A stretch of DNA of 64,000 nt from a beta proteobacterium AAP51 (lineage in GTDB: Bacteria > Pseudomonadota > Gammaproteobacteria > Burkholderiales > Burkholderiaceae_C): positions 151,356-215,355 of the forward strand of contig LJHT01000014.1 of the NCBI GenBank assembly GCA_001295905.1. Direction: 5' to 3'. Below the pieces are notes generated by a model, which had not been told where the DNA came from, ran no database searches, and saw nothing but the letters and a program-made list of their open reading frames with translations. A program made the translations under genes and the position numbers. Positions 7,613 through 16,697 of this stretch are shown here, piece after piece (the stretch's first letter is position 1; each line of letters begins with the position of its first letter).

Positions 7613-9066
7613 GCCGGCCCGCCAGCAAGAAGGCAGCGCCCCAGCGGCCGGCGGCCCCGGCCCTGCCGGCCTGGGCTGCGGCGTTACCCTACCTGCCGCT
7701 GTGGCTGGCCCACCAGCTGCGCGTGACGGAACAACCTGGCTGCAGCGTGGCCGTGGCCCACCACGGCCACGTGCTGGCCGAGTTTGCGCTGGGGCACTGC
7801 GGCAGCGGCGCCAAGCTCACGCCGCGCCACCGTTTCCGCGTGGCTTCGCACTCCAAGACCTTCACCGCCGTGGCGGTGCTGAAGCTGCGCGAACAGGGCC
7901 GCCTGAGGCTGGACGATGCCATCGGCCAGTTCGTGCCCGGCCTGCAGGCGGAAGTGGCCGGCGCCACGCTGGCGCAGCTGCTCAGCCACACGGCCGGCCT
8001 GGTGCGCGATGGTTTCGATGCCGGCCAGTGGAGCGACCGCCGCCCCTTCCTGGACGAAGCCGCGCTGCGCGCCGACCTGGCCGGCGGCCCCGTGCTGCCG
8101 GCCAACTGCCGTTTCAAGTACAGCAACCACGGCTACGGCCTGCTGGGCCTGGCCATCGAAGCCCTCACGGGCGAGCCCTATGCCGCCTGGGTGCAGCGCG
8201 AAGTGGTGCAGGCCGCCGGCCTGAAGCACACCGTGCCCGACGCGCCGCTGCTGCCCGAAGCCGCGCCTTTGGCGCAAGGCCACAGCGCCAAGTGGCCGCT
8301 GGGCCGGCGCGTGGCCATACCCGGCCGCAACGCGACGAACGTGTTGGCCGCCGCCACGGGCTTCATCAGCACCGCGGGCGACCTTGCGCGCTTCTACGCC
8401 AGCCTGTCGCCCGAAGCGGCGCAGAGCGTGCTCAGCCCCGCCAGCCGCCGCGAGCTGGTGCGCCGCCAGTGGCGCGACCCCTATGGCACGGTGGAGCGCT
8501 GGTACGGCCTGGGCACGATCAGCGGCAGCACACCCGGTGGCGACGCCACCTGGGACCATTTCGGCCACACCGGCGGTTTCCAGGGCACGCTGACGCGCAC
8601 CGTGTGCGTGCCGGCGCAGGGCCTGAGCCTCAGCATCCTGAGCAACGCCGCCGACGGCATGGCCACGGTGTGGGTGGACGGCGCGCTGCAGATCTTGCGC
8701 ACCGCGGCGCAGCATGGCCCGCCCAGCCCCCATGCCGCGCCCTGGCAGGGCCGCTGGTGGAGCCTGTGGGGCGCCAGCGACCTGCTGCCGCTGGGCGGGC
8801 TGGTGTTCGTGGCCAACCCGGGCCTGGGCAACCCGCTGCTCGATGCCCCGCAGATCCAGCCCGAAGCGAAGGTGGAGGCTGCCACCCGCCACGGCCGCTT
8901 CGTGCAGGCCGGCGGCTTCGCCAGCCACGGCGAGACGGCGCGGCTGGAGCAAGACGTCCGCGGCCGCGCCCAGGCGCTGTGGCTGGGCGGCACGCGGCTG
9001 CAGACCGAGGCGCAGGCCGCGAAGGAACTGGCGCGGCGCTACGCGGACGCGGGCGGCCCGCGCTGA
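7609..9066 (+). CDS. serine hydrolase, class C beta-lactamase / D-aminopeptidase-like family
   Basis: The frame is open far upstream, but a GTG at 7609 overlaps the thiolase stop by four bases and gives a 485-residue protein. This start is chosen for the overlap and because upstream residues only mirror the thiolase frame. SHSK at residues 80-83 is the SxxK nucleophile/base pair and YSN at 171-173 the YxN motif of penicillin-recognising serine hydrolases. The middle matches the esterase/beta-lactamase family (COG1680 type); an extra C-terminal domain of about 110 residues follows the last core motif, HFGHTGGFQG. No signal peptide is evident. Family members include esterases and peptidases; substrate unknown. 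Confidence 0.85.
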   Translation: MSRPASKKAAPQRPAAPALPAWAAALPYLPLWLAHQLRVTEQPGCSVAVAHHGHVLAEFALGHCGSGAKLTPRHRFRVASHSKTFTAVAVLKLREQGRLRLDDAIGQFVPGLQAEVAGATLAQLLSHTAGLVRDGFDAGQWSDRRPFLDEAALRADLAGGPVLPANCRFKYSNHGYGLLGLAIEALTGEPYAAWVQREVVQAAGLKHTVPDAPLLPEAAPLAQGHSAKWPLGRRVAIPGRNATNVLAAATGFISTAGDLARFYASLSPEAAQSVLSPASRRELVRRQWRDPYGTVERWYGLGTISGSTPGGDATWDHFGHTGGFQGTLTRTVCVPAQGLSLSILSNAADGMATVWVDGALQILRTAAQHGPPSPHAAPWQGRWWSLWGASDLLPLGGLVFVANPGLGNPLLDAPQIQPEAKVEAATRHGRFVQAGGFASHGETARLEQDVRGRAQALWLGGTRLQTEAQAAKELARRYADAGGPR

Positions 9067-9109
9067 GCTCTGCACGGAGCCACGCGTTCAGGCCCGGGGC
9101 CTGCGGCCT

Positions 9110-9691
9110 TCAGGGCAGCAGGTCGGCCACCTCGTCCCACAGCTCGGCCGGCACGCGCCCTTCGTGCCGCTGCACCACGCGGCCCTGGCGGTCGATCACC
9201 AGCATCAGCGGCAGGCGGCCGCGCGCCAGCCAGGCGGCGGGCAGCCGCACGTCGCCCAGCCAGGCGCTGCGCAGCGGGCCGTGGCCGGCATTCAGCTCGC
9301 GGCGCAGGCGGTCGTAGGCCTGCGCGTCGTCACGGCGCGGGTCGGTATTCACCAGCACCAGCTCGAAGGGCTGCTGGCGCCAGCCCTGCGCGTTGGCGCG
9401 AAGTTCGGGCATCTTGCTCAGGCAGACCGCGCAGTCGGTGCGCCAGAACATCAGCACGCGCACGCGGCCGTCGTCGGGGCGCAGGGTGAAGGGCTGGCCG
9501 TCGAGCGCGGTGCCACCGAAAACGGCCGCGGCGCCTGGGGCCGAGGCCGTGGCTGCGCTGGAGGCGGCCGATGCCGTGACGGGCGTGGGTGCCTGTGCCT
9601 GTGCGCCCGCGGCCGACACCAGCAGCGCCAGGCCCCAGGCCCCGAAGAACTGGCCAAGGCGCTGCGAGGCGGGGGGCTTCAAGGGGCTCAT
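9110..9691 (-). CDS. exported thioredoxin-fold (TlpA-like) protein
   Basis: A 193-residue protein with an N-terminal signal segment (residues 15-33), an Ala/Thr/Ser-rich spacer, then a thioredoxin-like domain. The redox motif is Cys87-Ala-Val-Cys90 in FWRTDCAVC, preceded by the beta-strand VRVLMFW. A cis-Pro-like site lies in RLPLMLVIDRQGRVV. TlpA/ResA-type proteins reduce disulfides in the periplasm, often in cytochrome maturation or oxidative stress. It lies 59 bases downstream of the response regulator on the same strand, so may be co-transcribed with the two-component system. Partner not identifiable. Confidence 0.82.
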   Translation of the reverse strand: MSPLKPPASQRLGQFFGAWGLALLVSAAGAQAQAPTPVTASAASSAATASAPGAAAVFGGTALDGQPFTLRPDDGRVRVLMFWRTDCAVCLSKMPELRANAQGWRQQPFELVLVNTDPRRDDAQAYDRLRRELNAGHGPLRSAWLGDVRLPAAWLARGRLPLMLVIDRQGRVVQRHEGRVPAELWDEVADLLP

Positions 9692-9750
9692 GGCTGCTGC
9701 GTCGTGACGTTGCCCCCGACCTTACAGCAAGGCCTGCACGGGCATGCGGC

Positions 9751-10461
9751 TCAGCCGGCCGGCGCTTCCAGCCGGTAGCCCAGCCCACGCTGGGTGTGGA
9801 TGAGCGCCGGCTCGTAGCCTTCGTCGATCTTGCTGCGCAGGCGGCGGATGTAGACGTCGACGATGTTGGTCAGCGGGTCTTCGTGCGTGCCCCACACGCT
9901 GGCCAGGATGCGTTCGCGGCTGAACATGCGGCCGGGGGCGCTCATCAGCAGTTCCAGCAGGGCCAGTTCGCGGGCGGTCAGCGTGATGGGCTGGCCGGCG
10001 CGCGTGACGCGCATGCGCTCGCGGTCGAACTGCAGGTCGGCCACGCTCAGCACCGGGTTGGGGCGCGGGCGCGTGGGGCGGCCGCGGCGCGCCAGCGCTT
10101 CCAGGCGTGCCAGCAGTTCCTCGAACTCGAAGGGCTTGCACAGGTAGTCGTCGGCGCCCATGCGCAGGCCGGCCACGCGGTCTTCCAGCGTCGTCATGGC
10201 CGTCAGCATCAGGATGGGCAGCGCCACGCCTTCGGCACGCAGGGTCTGGCAGACCTCCAGGCCGTTCAGGCCCGGCAGCATGAGGTCCAGCACCACCAGC
10301 GTGGGCAGGGGGTCGGCGTCGGCCCCGCGGGCGGCGGCGCGGGCCATCGCCAGACCTTCGGGGCCGGTGGCGGCGCGCTCCACGCGCCAGCCTTCGGCGC
10401 GCAGGCCGCGCAGCAGGAAATCGGCGATGCGGGCGTCGTCTTCGACGAGCAGGATGTTCAT
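9751..10461 (-). CDS. OmpR-family response regulator
   Basis: A 236-residue two-domain regulator. The receiver domain begins MNILLVEDDARIADFLL with the acidic pair at residues 8-9, the phospho-acceptor Asp59 in VVLDLMLPG, the conserved Thr in MLTAMTT and Lys in YLCKPFEFEELLARL. The C-terminal winged helix (about residues 130-233) includes LTARELALLELLM and the recognition region NIVDVYIRRLRSKID. Its ATG overlaps the stop of the histidine kinase by four bases (ATGA), so the pair is coupled. The signal and target genes are unknown; the neighbouring thioredoxin-like gene is a candidate. Confidence 0.93.
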   Translation of the reverse strand: MNILLVEDDARIADFLLRGLRAEGWRVERAATGPEGLAMARAAARGADADPLPTLVVLDLMLPGLNGLEVCQTLRAEGVALPILMLTAMTTLEDRVAGLRMGADDYLCKPFEFEELLARLEALARRGRPTRPRPNPVLSVADLQFDRERMRVTRAGQPITLTARELALLELLMSAPGRMFSRERILASVWGTHEDPLTNIVDVYIRRLRSKIDEGYEPALIHTQRGLGYRLEAPAG

Positions 10462-12119
10462 GCCGCCTGGGCTTCCAGCGCCTGGGTGAGTGGCAGGCGC
10501 AGGCAGGCGCGCGTGCCCTGCCCGGGCGTGCTGGCCAGCGTGAGCGAGCCCCCGTGCGCCTGGGCCAGCGCGCGGGCGATGGCCAGGCCCAGGCCGATGC
10601 CTTCGGCGCGGTGGCGGCGCGCGGCGGCGCCGCGGAAGTGGCGCTCGAAGACCTGCGGCAGCTCTTCGTCGGTGATGCCGATGCCTTCGTCCACCACCTC
10701 CAGCAGCAGCGCGTTGGCTTCGCCAGTGGCCGGCTGGGGACGCACCAGCACCTGCACCCGCCCGCCGGCGTGCGAATAGCCGATGGCGTTGTCCAGCAGC
10801 ACTACCAGCAGCTGGCGCAGGCGTTGCGGGTCTGCGAGCACGGGCCAGTGCGGCTGGCCGGCGCCGGCAGGACCGACGGCGCTGCCGCTGCCGGCCGTGA
10901 GGCCCGAGGCGGGGCCCTGCAACTGCACGCCACGTTCGGCCGCCAGCGGTGCGGCCTGGGCCAGGGCTTCGGCCACCACCTCGGCCAGGTCGATGGGGCG
11001 GCGCGCCAGCGCCAGCGCGTCGATGTCGCTGCGCGCCATCGCCAGCAGGTCGTCGATGACGGCGGCCAGCTGTTGCGAGCCGTCGACGATGCGCCGCAGT
11101 GCGGCGCGGTACTCGTCGGCGGCGCGGTCGCGCCCGCGCAGCGTGATCTCGGCTTCGCCCCGGATGGCGGTGGTGGGCGTGCGCAGTTCGTGGCTGATGT
11201 CGGCGAACAGCTGGCGGCGGCGCGCGTCGGCCTGGCGCAGCGCTTCCAGTGCGCCTTGCAGCTCCGTGGTGCGCGTGGCCACCTGGGCTTCCAGGCGCAG
11301 GCGCTCGTCGGCCTCGCGGGCCTGGTGGGCGGCCAGGGCGGCGGCCATGGTGTTCATGCTGCGCGCCACGGCGCCGAACTCGGCATCGGCCTGCGGCGGC
11401 ACGCGGTGTTCGAGCCGGCCTTGTTCCAGCGCCTGCGCGCCTTCGCTCAGCTGCTGCAGCGGCCCGCGCAGCGAACGTGCGAAGTGCAGCGCCGCCAGCA
11501 GCGCCGCCAGCGCCAGCGTGGCCGCCATGGCCAGCCAGAGGCCGCGGGTCCAGGCCATGGAGCGGTCGGCCGCCACGCGCTCACGGGCCACGGCCTCGGC
11601 TTCGCGGGCGATGGCGTCGGCCAGCAGCACGCGCAGGTCGCGCCCCTGGGCCTGCTCGAACACGGCGGACAAGGCAGCCCAGGCCTGGCGCGCATCGGCC
11701 CCGGGTTGCAGCGGGCCGGTGTCGGCGATGGCGCGCTTCAGCGCTTCGAGATGGCCGCCCAGCACGGCCAGCGCGTCCAGGCGGCGCAACTGCTCGGCGT
11801 TGCCGGTGCTGCCACCGTCCAGCGCCAGCGCGGCGTCGGCCAGGCGCTGCAGCTCGTCCAGGCGCTGGCGCAGGGTGGCTTGCAGCGCATCGCGCACGGC
11901 GGGGTCGGCCCCGGCGCCCTGCTGCAGCTGGGCCACCCAGGAACGCAGCTCTTTCTTGGTGGCCGAGAGTTCGACGAAGCCGAGCTGGATGTCGCTGGCC
12001 AGCCGGCCGCGCTGCACCTGTTGCTCGGCCTGGTTCAGCACCCAGACGGCGCCCAGGCCCTGCAGCACCACGACGGTGGCCAGCGCAAGAAGGGCAAGCG
12101 TGAGACGGCGGCGCAGCAT
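10458..12119 (-). CDS. membrane sensor histidine kinase
   Basis: From the ATG at 12119 (MLRRRLTLALLALATVVVL) the protein has 553 residues; an earlier ATG 36 bases upstream adds a tail before the first membrane segment and is less likely. Layout: membrane helix 1 (about 5-30), a periplasmic helical region, helix 2 (about 190-215), HAMP, a coiled-coil stretch, then the HisKA box with phospho-acceptor His310 in ISHELRTPTTAI. The HATPase domain follows with an N box in LLVVLLDNAIGYSHAGG, EVVDEGIGITDEEL, and GLGLAIARALAQAHGG. The cytoplasmic catalytic part phosphorylates the overlapping response regulator. Kinase-before-regulator order is the less common one. Signal unknown. Confidence 0.92.
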   Translation of the reverse strand: MLRRRLTLALLALATVVVLQGLGAVWVLNQAEQQVQRGRLASDIQLGFVELSATKKELRSWVAQLQQGAGADPAVRDALQATLRQRLDELQRLADAALALDGGSTGNAEQLRRLDALAVLGGHLEALKRAIADTGPLQPGADARQAWAALSAVFEQAQGRDLRVLLADAIAREAEAVARERVAADRSMAWTRGLWLAMAATLALAALLAALHFARSLRGPLQQLSEGAQALEQGRLEHRVPPQADAEFGAVARSMNTMAAALAAHQAREADERLRLEAQVATRTTELQGALEALRQADARRRQLFADISHELRTPTTAIRGEAEITLRGRDRAADEYRAALRRIVDGSQQLAAVIDDLLAMARSDIDALALARRPIDLAEVVAEALAQAAPLAAERGVQLQGPASGLTAGSGSAVGPAGAGQPHWPVLADPQRLRQLLVVLLDNAIGYSHAGGRVQVLVRPQPATGEANALLLEVVDEGIGITDEELPQVFERHFRGAAARRHRAEGIGLGLAIARALAQAHGGSLTLASTPGQGTRACLRLPLTQALEAQAA

Positions 12120-12251
12120 GGCCCCGCATTGTCGGCCGGGCGCGGCCCCGCCCAAGCCCGTTCATCGGCTGTTCATCTGGGCTTGTTCCGGCGTTCATGC
12201 ACCGGCTGCGCCAGGGCAGGCGAGCGGTGGCCGCGGCGCCCCGGCCTGCCT

Positions 12252-13031
12252 TCAGCGGCCGGTGAAGCGCGGTGCCCGCTTTTGCGCCCAGGCCGCCAGG
12301 CCTTCGCGCAGGTCATCGCTGGCGGCGCAGCGCGCCACGCGTTCGGCCATGTTGGCGGCCTGCGTCTGGGCGCCGCCGCCTTCGGCCGCTGCGGTTTCGT
12401 TCAACGAAAGCTTCATGCCCTGCACGGCCAGCGGCGCGCCGGCCTGCAGCGCCTGCACCAGCGCCCGCGTGGCGCTGTCGAGTTCGGCCGCGGGCACCAG
12501 GGCATCGAGGTAGCCGATGCGCAGCAGCTCTTCCGCAGGCACCGCCTGCGCCAGCAGGAACAGCCGCTTGGCGGCCTGCAGGCCCAGGCGCGACACATAA
12601 CGCTGCAGCCCGCTGGGGTAGTAGTGCAGGCCCAGGCGCGCGGCGGGCATGCGCAGCTCCATGCCCTGCACGCCCACGCGGAAATCGCAGGCCAGCGCCA
12701 GGTCGGTGGCGCCGCCGTAGACGCTGCCGTTCAGCCGCGCCACGGTGGGCAGGGGCAGCGATTCGAGCAGGTCGACCGTGTGCTCGAAGAGCCGCGGGTG
12801 GGCGCTGGCGCCGCCGGCCTCTTCCAGTTCACCGAGGTGGAAGCCGCTGCAGAACACCGGCCCGCTGGCGGTGATCACCAGCACCCGGGCCGCGGGCTGT
12901 GCGGCCAGCGTGCGGAAGTGGTCTTGCAGCGCCAGCAGGTCTTCACGCTGCAGGCGGTGGTGGTGCTGCGGGCGCTGCAGCGTCAGCGTGGCGCAGCCGT
13001 CTTCGGCCAGGTGCAGCAGCGGCGGGCCCAA
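12252..13031 (-). CDS. enoyl-CoA hydratase/isomerase (crotonase) family protein
   Basis: A crotonase-fold protein of about 259 residues. The start is uncertain: a TTG at 13031, two bases after the serC stop, gives a normal length; a GTG at 13067 inside serC is the alternative. Oxyanion-hole regions ASGPVFCSGFHLGEL and RLNGSVYGGATDLALACDF are clear. Where classical hydratases have two catalytic glutamates (GGGCELA and QPEI), this protein reads GGATDLA and MPAARLG, so one position is Asp and the other Ala. It may be an isomerase, dehalogenase-like or otherwise divergent member rather than a standard hydratase. Coupled to serC by position, with no metabolic link evident. Confidence 0.8.
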   Translation of the reverse strand: MGPPLLHLAEDGCATLTLQRPQHHHRLQREDLLALQDHFRTLAAQPAARVLVITASGPVFCSGFHLGELEEAGGASAHPRLFEHTVDLLESLPLPTVARLNGSVYGGATDLALACDFRVGVQGMELRMPAARLGLHYYPSGLQRYVSRLGLQAAKRLFLLAQAVPAEELLRIGYLDALVPAAELDSATRALVQALQAGAPLAVQGMKLSLNETAAAEGGGAQTQAANMAERVARCAASDDLREGLAAWAQKRAPRFTGR

Positions 13032-13033
13032 GC

Positions 13034-14116
13034 TCAGCCCCGGGTCTTCTCGAACTCCTGCATCCACGCCACCAGCGCCTGCACGCCGGCCAGCGGCATG
13101 GCGTTGTACAGCGAGGCACGCAGGCCGCCCACCACGCGGTGGCCTTTCAGCTGCACGAGGCCATGCGCCTCGGCGCCCTGCAGGAAGGCGGCGTCCAGCC
13201 GCGCATCGGGCAGGCGGAAGGTCACGTTCATGCGGCTGCGGCACTCGCGCGCCACGGGCGTGCTGTAGAAGCTGCTGGCATCCAGCGCGCCGTACAGCAG
13301 CGCGGCCTTGGCGGCGTTGTGCGCTTCCATCGCGGCCAGGCCACCCTGGTTCTTGATCCACTGGAACACCAGCCCGGCGATGTAGATGGCGTAGGTGGGC
13401 GGCGTGTTGTACATGCTGCCGTTGTCGGCCACCACCCGGTAGTTGAAGGCGGTGGGCGTGCAGGGCAGGGCCTGGCCCAGCAGGTCTTCGCGCACCACCA
13501 CCAGCGTCAGGCCGGCCGGGCCGATGTTCTTCTGCGCGCCGCCGTAGATCAGCCCGTACTTCGACACGTCCACCGGGCGGCTGAGGATGCTGCTGCTCAT
13601 GTCGGCCACCAGCGGCACGTCGCCGACATCGGGCGTGAAGTGGTACTCCAGCCCGCCGATGGTCTCGTTGCTGCAGATGTGCACGTAGGCGGCCTGGGGG
13701 TCGAGCTGCCAGGTCTCGCGCGCGGGAATGGCGGTGTAGCCGCTGGCCTCTCCGCTGGCGGCGATGTTCACGCCGCCGTAGCGGCGTGCTTCCTGGGCCG
13801 ACTTCTGGCTCCACTCGCCGGTGATGACGTGGTCGGCGCTGGCGTGGCCGCGCAGCAGGTTCATCGGCACGATGGCGTTCTCCGCCAGCGCGCCGCCCTG
13901 CATGAAGAGCAGCTTGTAGTTCGCCGGCGCCTGCAGAAGTTCGCGCAGCGTGCTTTCGGCCTCGGCCGCGATCTGCGTGAACTGCGGGCCGCGGTGGCTC
14001 ATCTCCATCACGCCCATGCCGCTGCCGCGCCAGTCCAGCATCTCGTCGGCGGCCTGTTGCAGCACGGTTTCGGGCAGCGCGGCGGGGCCGGCGCTGAAGT
14101 TGTAGACACGGGTCAT
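13034..14116 (-). CDS. serC: phosphoserine aminotransferase
   Basis: A 360-residue PLP enzyme converting 3-phosphohydroxypyruvate to O-phosphoserine with glutamate, and also acting in pyridoxine synthesis. The start at 14116 gives the family N terminus [19 protein letters not shown]; the frame extends further upstream without protein-like sequence. The PLP lysine is in [13 protein letters not shown], the Asp/Ser region in [12 protein letters not shown], and the C-terminal substrate Arg region in [16 protein letters not shown]. In many beta-proteobacteria serC sits with pheA, hisC and aroA; here it is followed instead by a crotonase-family gene. Confidence 0.95.
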   Translation of the reverse strand: MTRVYNFSAGPAALPETVLQQAADEMLDWRGSGMGVMEMSHRGPQFTQIAAEAESTLRELLQAPANYKLLFMQGGALAENAIVPMNLLRGHASADHVITGEWSQKSAQEARRYGGVNIAASGEASGYTAIPARETWQLDPQAAYVHICSNETIGGLEYHFTPDVGDVPLVADMSSSILSRPVDVSKYGLIYGGAQKNIGPAGLTLVVVREDLLGQALPCTPTAFNYRVVADNGSMYNTPPTYAIYIAGLVFQWIKNQGGLAAMEAHNAAKAALLYGALDASSFYSTPVARECRSRMNVTFRLPDARLDAAFLQGAEAHGLVQLKGHRVVGGLRASLYNAMPLAGVQALVAWMQEFEKTRG

Positions 14117-14467
14117 GGTGGGTACGCGCCGGCGCGGGCCGGGGCGAAAGCGAGGGTGCGGAGAGCCCGGCTTCAACGCAAGCGAGGTCGAAGGCAAGCC
14201 AGTGGTGAGAAGTGTAGCCAGCGCCCGCGGGCGGTGACGGCCTGCAAGCCCTGTGACCGGAGCCGCTGCCCGCCTGTGGTGGCGTGCGGGTTGACCCTTG
14301 CTGCGCTTTTGCGAACCGGCCCGAACAATGGATTGGCCCCCGGGGCTGCAAGGTCAACGTCTGGCATGGCGTTTGCTGCAGGATTCCGGGTGGCTAACCC
14401 GGGACATGTGGGCACACCGCCCCGCAGGCCCACGACACTTCAACCGACTGAACAGGGAGGCATTGAA
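14117..14467. other. 351-base divergent region between serC and the subtilisin-like protease
   Basis: No gene is apparent. The left part (14117-14215) would carry the serC promoter on the minus strand. A TTGACC at 14291-14296 on the plus strand could be a -35 element, but no good -10 follows at 16-18 bases. The last 20 bases hold the GGGAGG ribosome site of the protease. Confidence 0.45.
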
Positions 14468-16201
14468 ATGACTCGACACCTTCGTACCCAGCGCACCGTG
14501 ATGGCCTGCGCCTTGGCTGCACTGTGGGCCCTGGCGCCCCAGGCCCACGCCGGCCAGGAAGAGTTCCAGCCCATGCGTGCGGCCGCAGAGCAGCCCGCCA
14601 AGGGCCTGATCGTGAAGTACCGCGATGGCGCGGCCGCGGCCGACCTCTCCGGCAGCGGCGCCTCGGTGGTGGCGCGTTCGCGGGTGATGGAAAGGCTGGA
14701 AGCCCTGTCCTCGCGCACCAACACACGGCTGAAGCACGTGCGCGCGCTGGCCATCGGTGCCCAACTGGTGGAGGCGGCCGACGAAAAGACCGACCTCGCC
14801 GCCCTGGCCGAGGTGCTGCGCAAAGACCCCTCGGTGCTGTCGGTCGAGCCCAACGCGATGATGGTGCCGCTGCTCACGCCCAACGACACGCGCTACCCCG
14901 AGCAGTGGCACTACTTCGAAGCCACCGGCGGCATCAACGCCGTGCCCGCCTGGGACCGCGCCACCGGCACCGGCGTGGTGGTGGCCGTCATCGACACCGG
15001 CATCGTGCCGCACAGCGACCTGAACGCCAACGTGCTGCCGGGCTACGACTTCGTCTCCGACGCCGCCGCCGCACGCGATGGCAACGGCCGCGACAGCAAC
15101 GCACGTGACGAAGGCGACTGGTTCCTCGCTGGCGAGTGCGGCCGCCCGACCGGCTCGAACAGCTCGTGGCACGGCACGCACGTGGCCGGCACGGTGGCCG
15201 CGGTCACCAACAACGCCGCCGGCGTGGCGGGCGTGGCCTTCGGCGCCAAGATCCTGCCGGTGCGCGCGCTGGCCAAGTGCGGTGGCTCGCTGGCCGACAT
15301 TGCCGATGCCATCGTGTGGTCGGCCGGTGGCAGCGTGCCCGGCGTGCCGGCGAACCCGAACCCGGCCAAGGTCATCAACATGAGCCTGGGCGGCGGTGGT
15401 GCCTGCGGCACCACCTACCAGGCGGCCATCAACACCGCGCGCTCGCTAGGCGCATCGGTGGTGGTGGCGGCCGGCAACAGCAACGTCGACGTGGTGAATG
15501 CGCGGCCGGCCAACTGCACGGGCGTCATTGCCGTGGCGGCCACCACGCGCAGCGGCGGCAAGGCCAGCTTCTCGAACTTCGGTTCGCTGGTGGACGTGGC
15601 GGCGCCGGGTGCGGGCATCCTGTCCACGCTGAACAGCGGCACCACCGTGCCGGCTGCCGAAAGCTACGCCAGCTACAACGGCACCAGCATGGCCACGCCG
15701 CACGTGGCCGGTGTGGCCGCGATGCTGTACCAGGCCAAGCCGACGGCCACGCCCACGGAAATCGAGAACGCGCTGCGCAACACGGCGCGCGTATTCCCGG
15801 CGGCCTGCTCGGGCTGCGGCACCGGCATCGTCGACGCCAACGCCGCCATCACCGCCATCAGCGGCACGGCACCCCCGCCCCCGGCCGGCAACGTGCTGCA
15901 GAACAACGTGGCGCGCGTCATCTCCGGCGCCACCGGCACCGACAACCGCTTCACGATGGTGGTGCCGGCCGGCCGCACGAGCCTGAGCTTCTCGATCAGC
16001 GGCGGCACCGGCGATGCCGACCTGTACGTGCGCTTCGGCACCGCGCCCACCACCACCACCTACGACTGCCGGCCCTACCGCACGGGCAATACGGAAACCT
16101 GCACCATCACCAACATCCGTGCCGGTACGTACCACGTGAACGTGCGCGCCTACTCGGCGTACTCGAACGTCACGCTGGTGGGCCGCTTCTCGCCGCAGTG
16201 A
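14468..16201 (+). CDS. secreted subtilisin-like serine protease (S8) with propeptide and PPC domain
   Basis: A 577-residue prepro-protease. The ATG at 14468 follows GGGAGG and begins a signal peptide ending near ALAPQAHA. Residues about 37-135 form an inhibitor-I9-like propeptide (GLIVKYRDGAA ... SVLSVEPNAMM). The S8 catalytic domain has Asp176 in VVAVIDTGIV, His235 in WHGTHVAGTVAA and Ser407 in GTSMATPHVAGV. The C-terminal 100 residues are a bacterial pre-peptidase C-terminal (PPC) domain with DADLYVRFG, usually removed after secretion by type II export. Cysteines in the catalytic domain suggest disulfides, as in aqualysin-like enzymes. The next gene, seven bases on, encodes a protein resembling its propeptide. 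Confidence 0.95.
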   Translation: MTRHLRTQRTVMACALAALWALAPQAHAGQEEFQPMRAAAEQPAKGLIVKYRDGAAAADLSGSGASVVARSRVMERLEALSSRTNTRLKHVRALAIGAQLVEAADEKTDLAALAEVLRKDPSVLSVEPNAMMVPLLTPNDTRYPEQWHYFEATGGINAVPAWDRATGTGVVVAVIDTGIVPHSDLNANVLPGYDFVSDAAAARDGNGRDSNARDEGDWFLAGECGRPTGSNSSWHGTHVAGTVAAVTNNAAGVAGVAFGAKILPVRALAKCGGSLADIADAIVWSAGGSVPGVPANPNPAKVINMSLGGGGACGTTYQAAINTARSLGASVVVAAGNSNVDVVNARPANCTGVIAVAATTRSGGKASFSNFGSLVDVAAPGAGILSTLNSGTTVPAAESYASYNGTSMATPHVAGVAAMLYQAKPTATPTEIENALRNTARVFPAACSGCGTGIVDANAAITAISGTAPPPPAGNVLQNNVARVISGATGTDNRFTMVVPAGRTSLSFSISGGTGDADLYVRFGTAPTTTTYDCRPYRTGNTETCTITNIRAGTYHVNVRAYSAYSNVTLVGRFSPQ

Positions 16202-16208
16202 GTGGCAG

Positions 16209-16673
16209 GTGCTGAAAGCACCGGGCCGGCGGCGTCTGATGCAGGCGGCCGCCTCGGCCTGCCTGTTCGGCCTGCTGGCCTGGGCGGCGGGGCCGGCCGC
16301 TTCGACCGGGCCGCCCGCTTCGGCCCAGCCGGCTCCGCCGGCAGTGCGCCCAGCCGCTGCGCCGATGAGCGCTGACGAGCTCATCCTGCAGTTCCGCCGC
16401 CCCGATCTGCAGGCCGCGCTGCAGCAGGCCAGCGGCAGTGCGGCGGCGCGCGCCACCGCGCAGCGTGCGCTGGCGGCGCTGGGGCAGCGCCACGGCGTGG
16501 CGTTGCACTACGTGCAGACGCTGGGCGTGGGCAGCGCGCTCGTGGCCGTGACCCCCGCCGCTGCGAAGCCGCAAGCCCTTGACGCGCTGGTGGCGCGACT
16601 GGCGGCCGATGCCGAAGTGGCCGCGGTGGAAGTCAACGCGCGCATGACGACCTTCAAGCCCGCCGCGCCCTGA
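16209..16673 (+). CDS. exported free-standing protease propeptide-like (I9-type) protein
   Basis: A 154-residue protein starting at GTG 16209, seven bases after the protease stop; an inner ATG at 16239 would lose the basic start of the signal peptide. After the signal (to about residue 35) and a Pro/Ala linker, the body matches the protease propeptide in order: ELILQFR versus GLIVKYR, HGVALHYVQTLGVGSALV versus NTRLKHVRALAIGAQLV, and EVAAVEVNARM versus SVLSVEPNAMM. That is the usual I9 pattern ending just before the cleavage site. I infer a trans-acting inhibitor or folding chaperone for the adjacent protease. No catalytic domain is present. Annotation pipelines would probably call it hypothetical. 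Confidence 0.75.
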   Translation: MLKAPGRRRLMQAAASACLFGLLAWAAGPAASTGPPASAQPAPPAVRPAAAPMSADELILQFRRPDLQAALQQASGSAAARATAQRALAALGQRHGVALHYVQTLGVGSALVAVTPAAAKPQALDALVARLAADAEVAAVEVNARMTTFKPAAP

Positions 16674-16697
16674 GGCGGAGCACCGCACAGCGGCCCG

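Noticed and set aside
10554..13268. 904-codon plus-strand frame over the kinase and crotonase
   Set aside because: Shadow of the minus-strand genes; Gln/Arg/Ala/Val-rich, no motifs.
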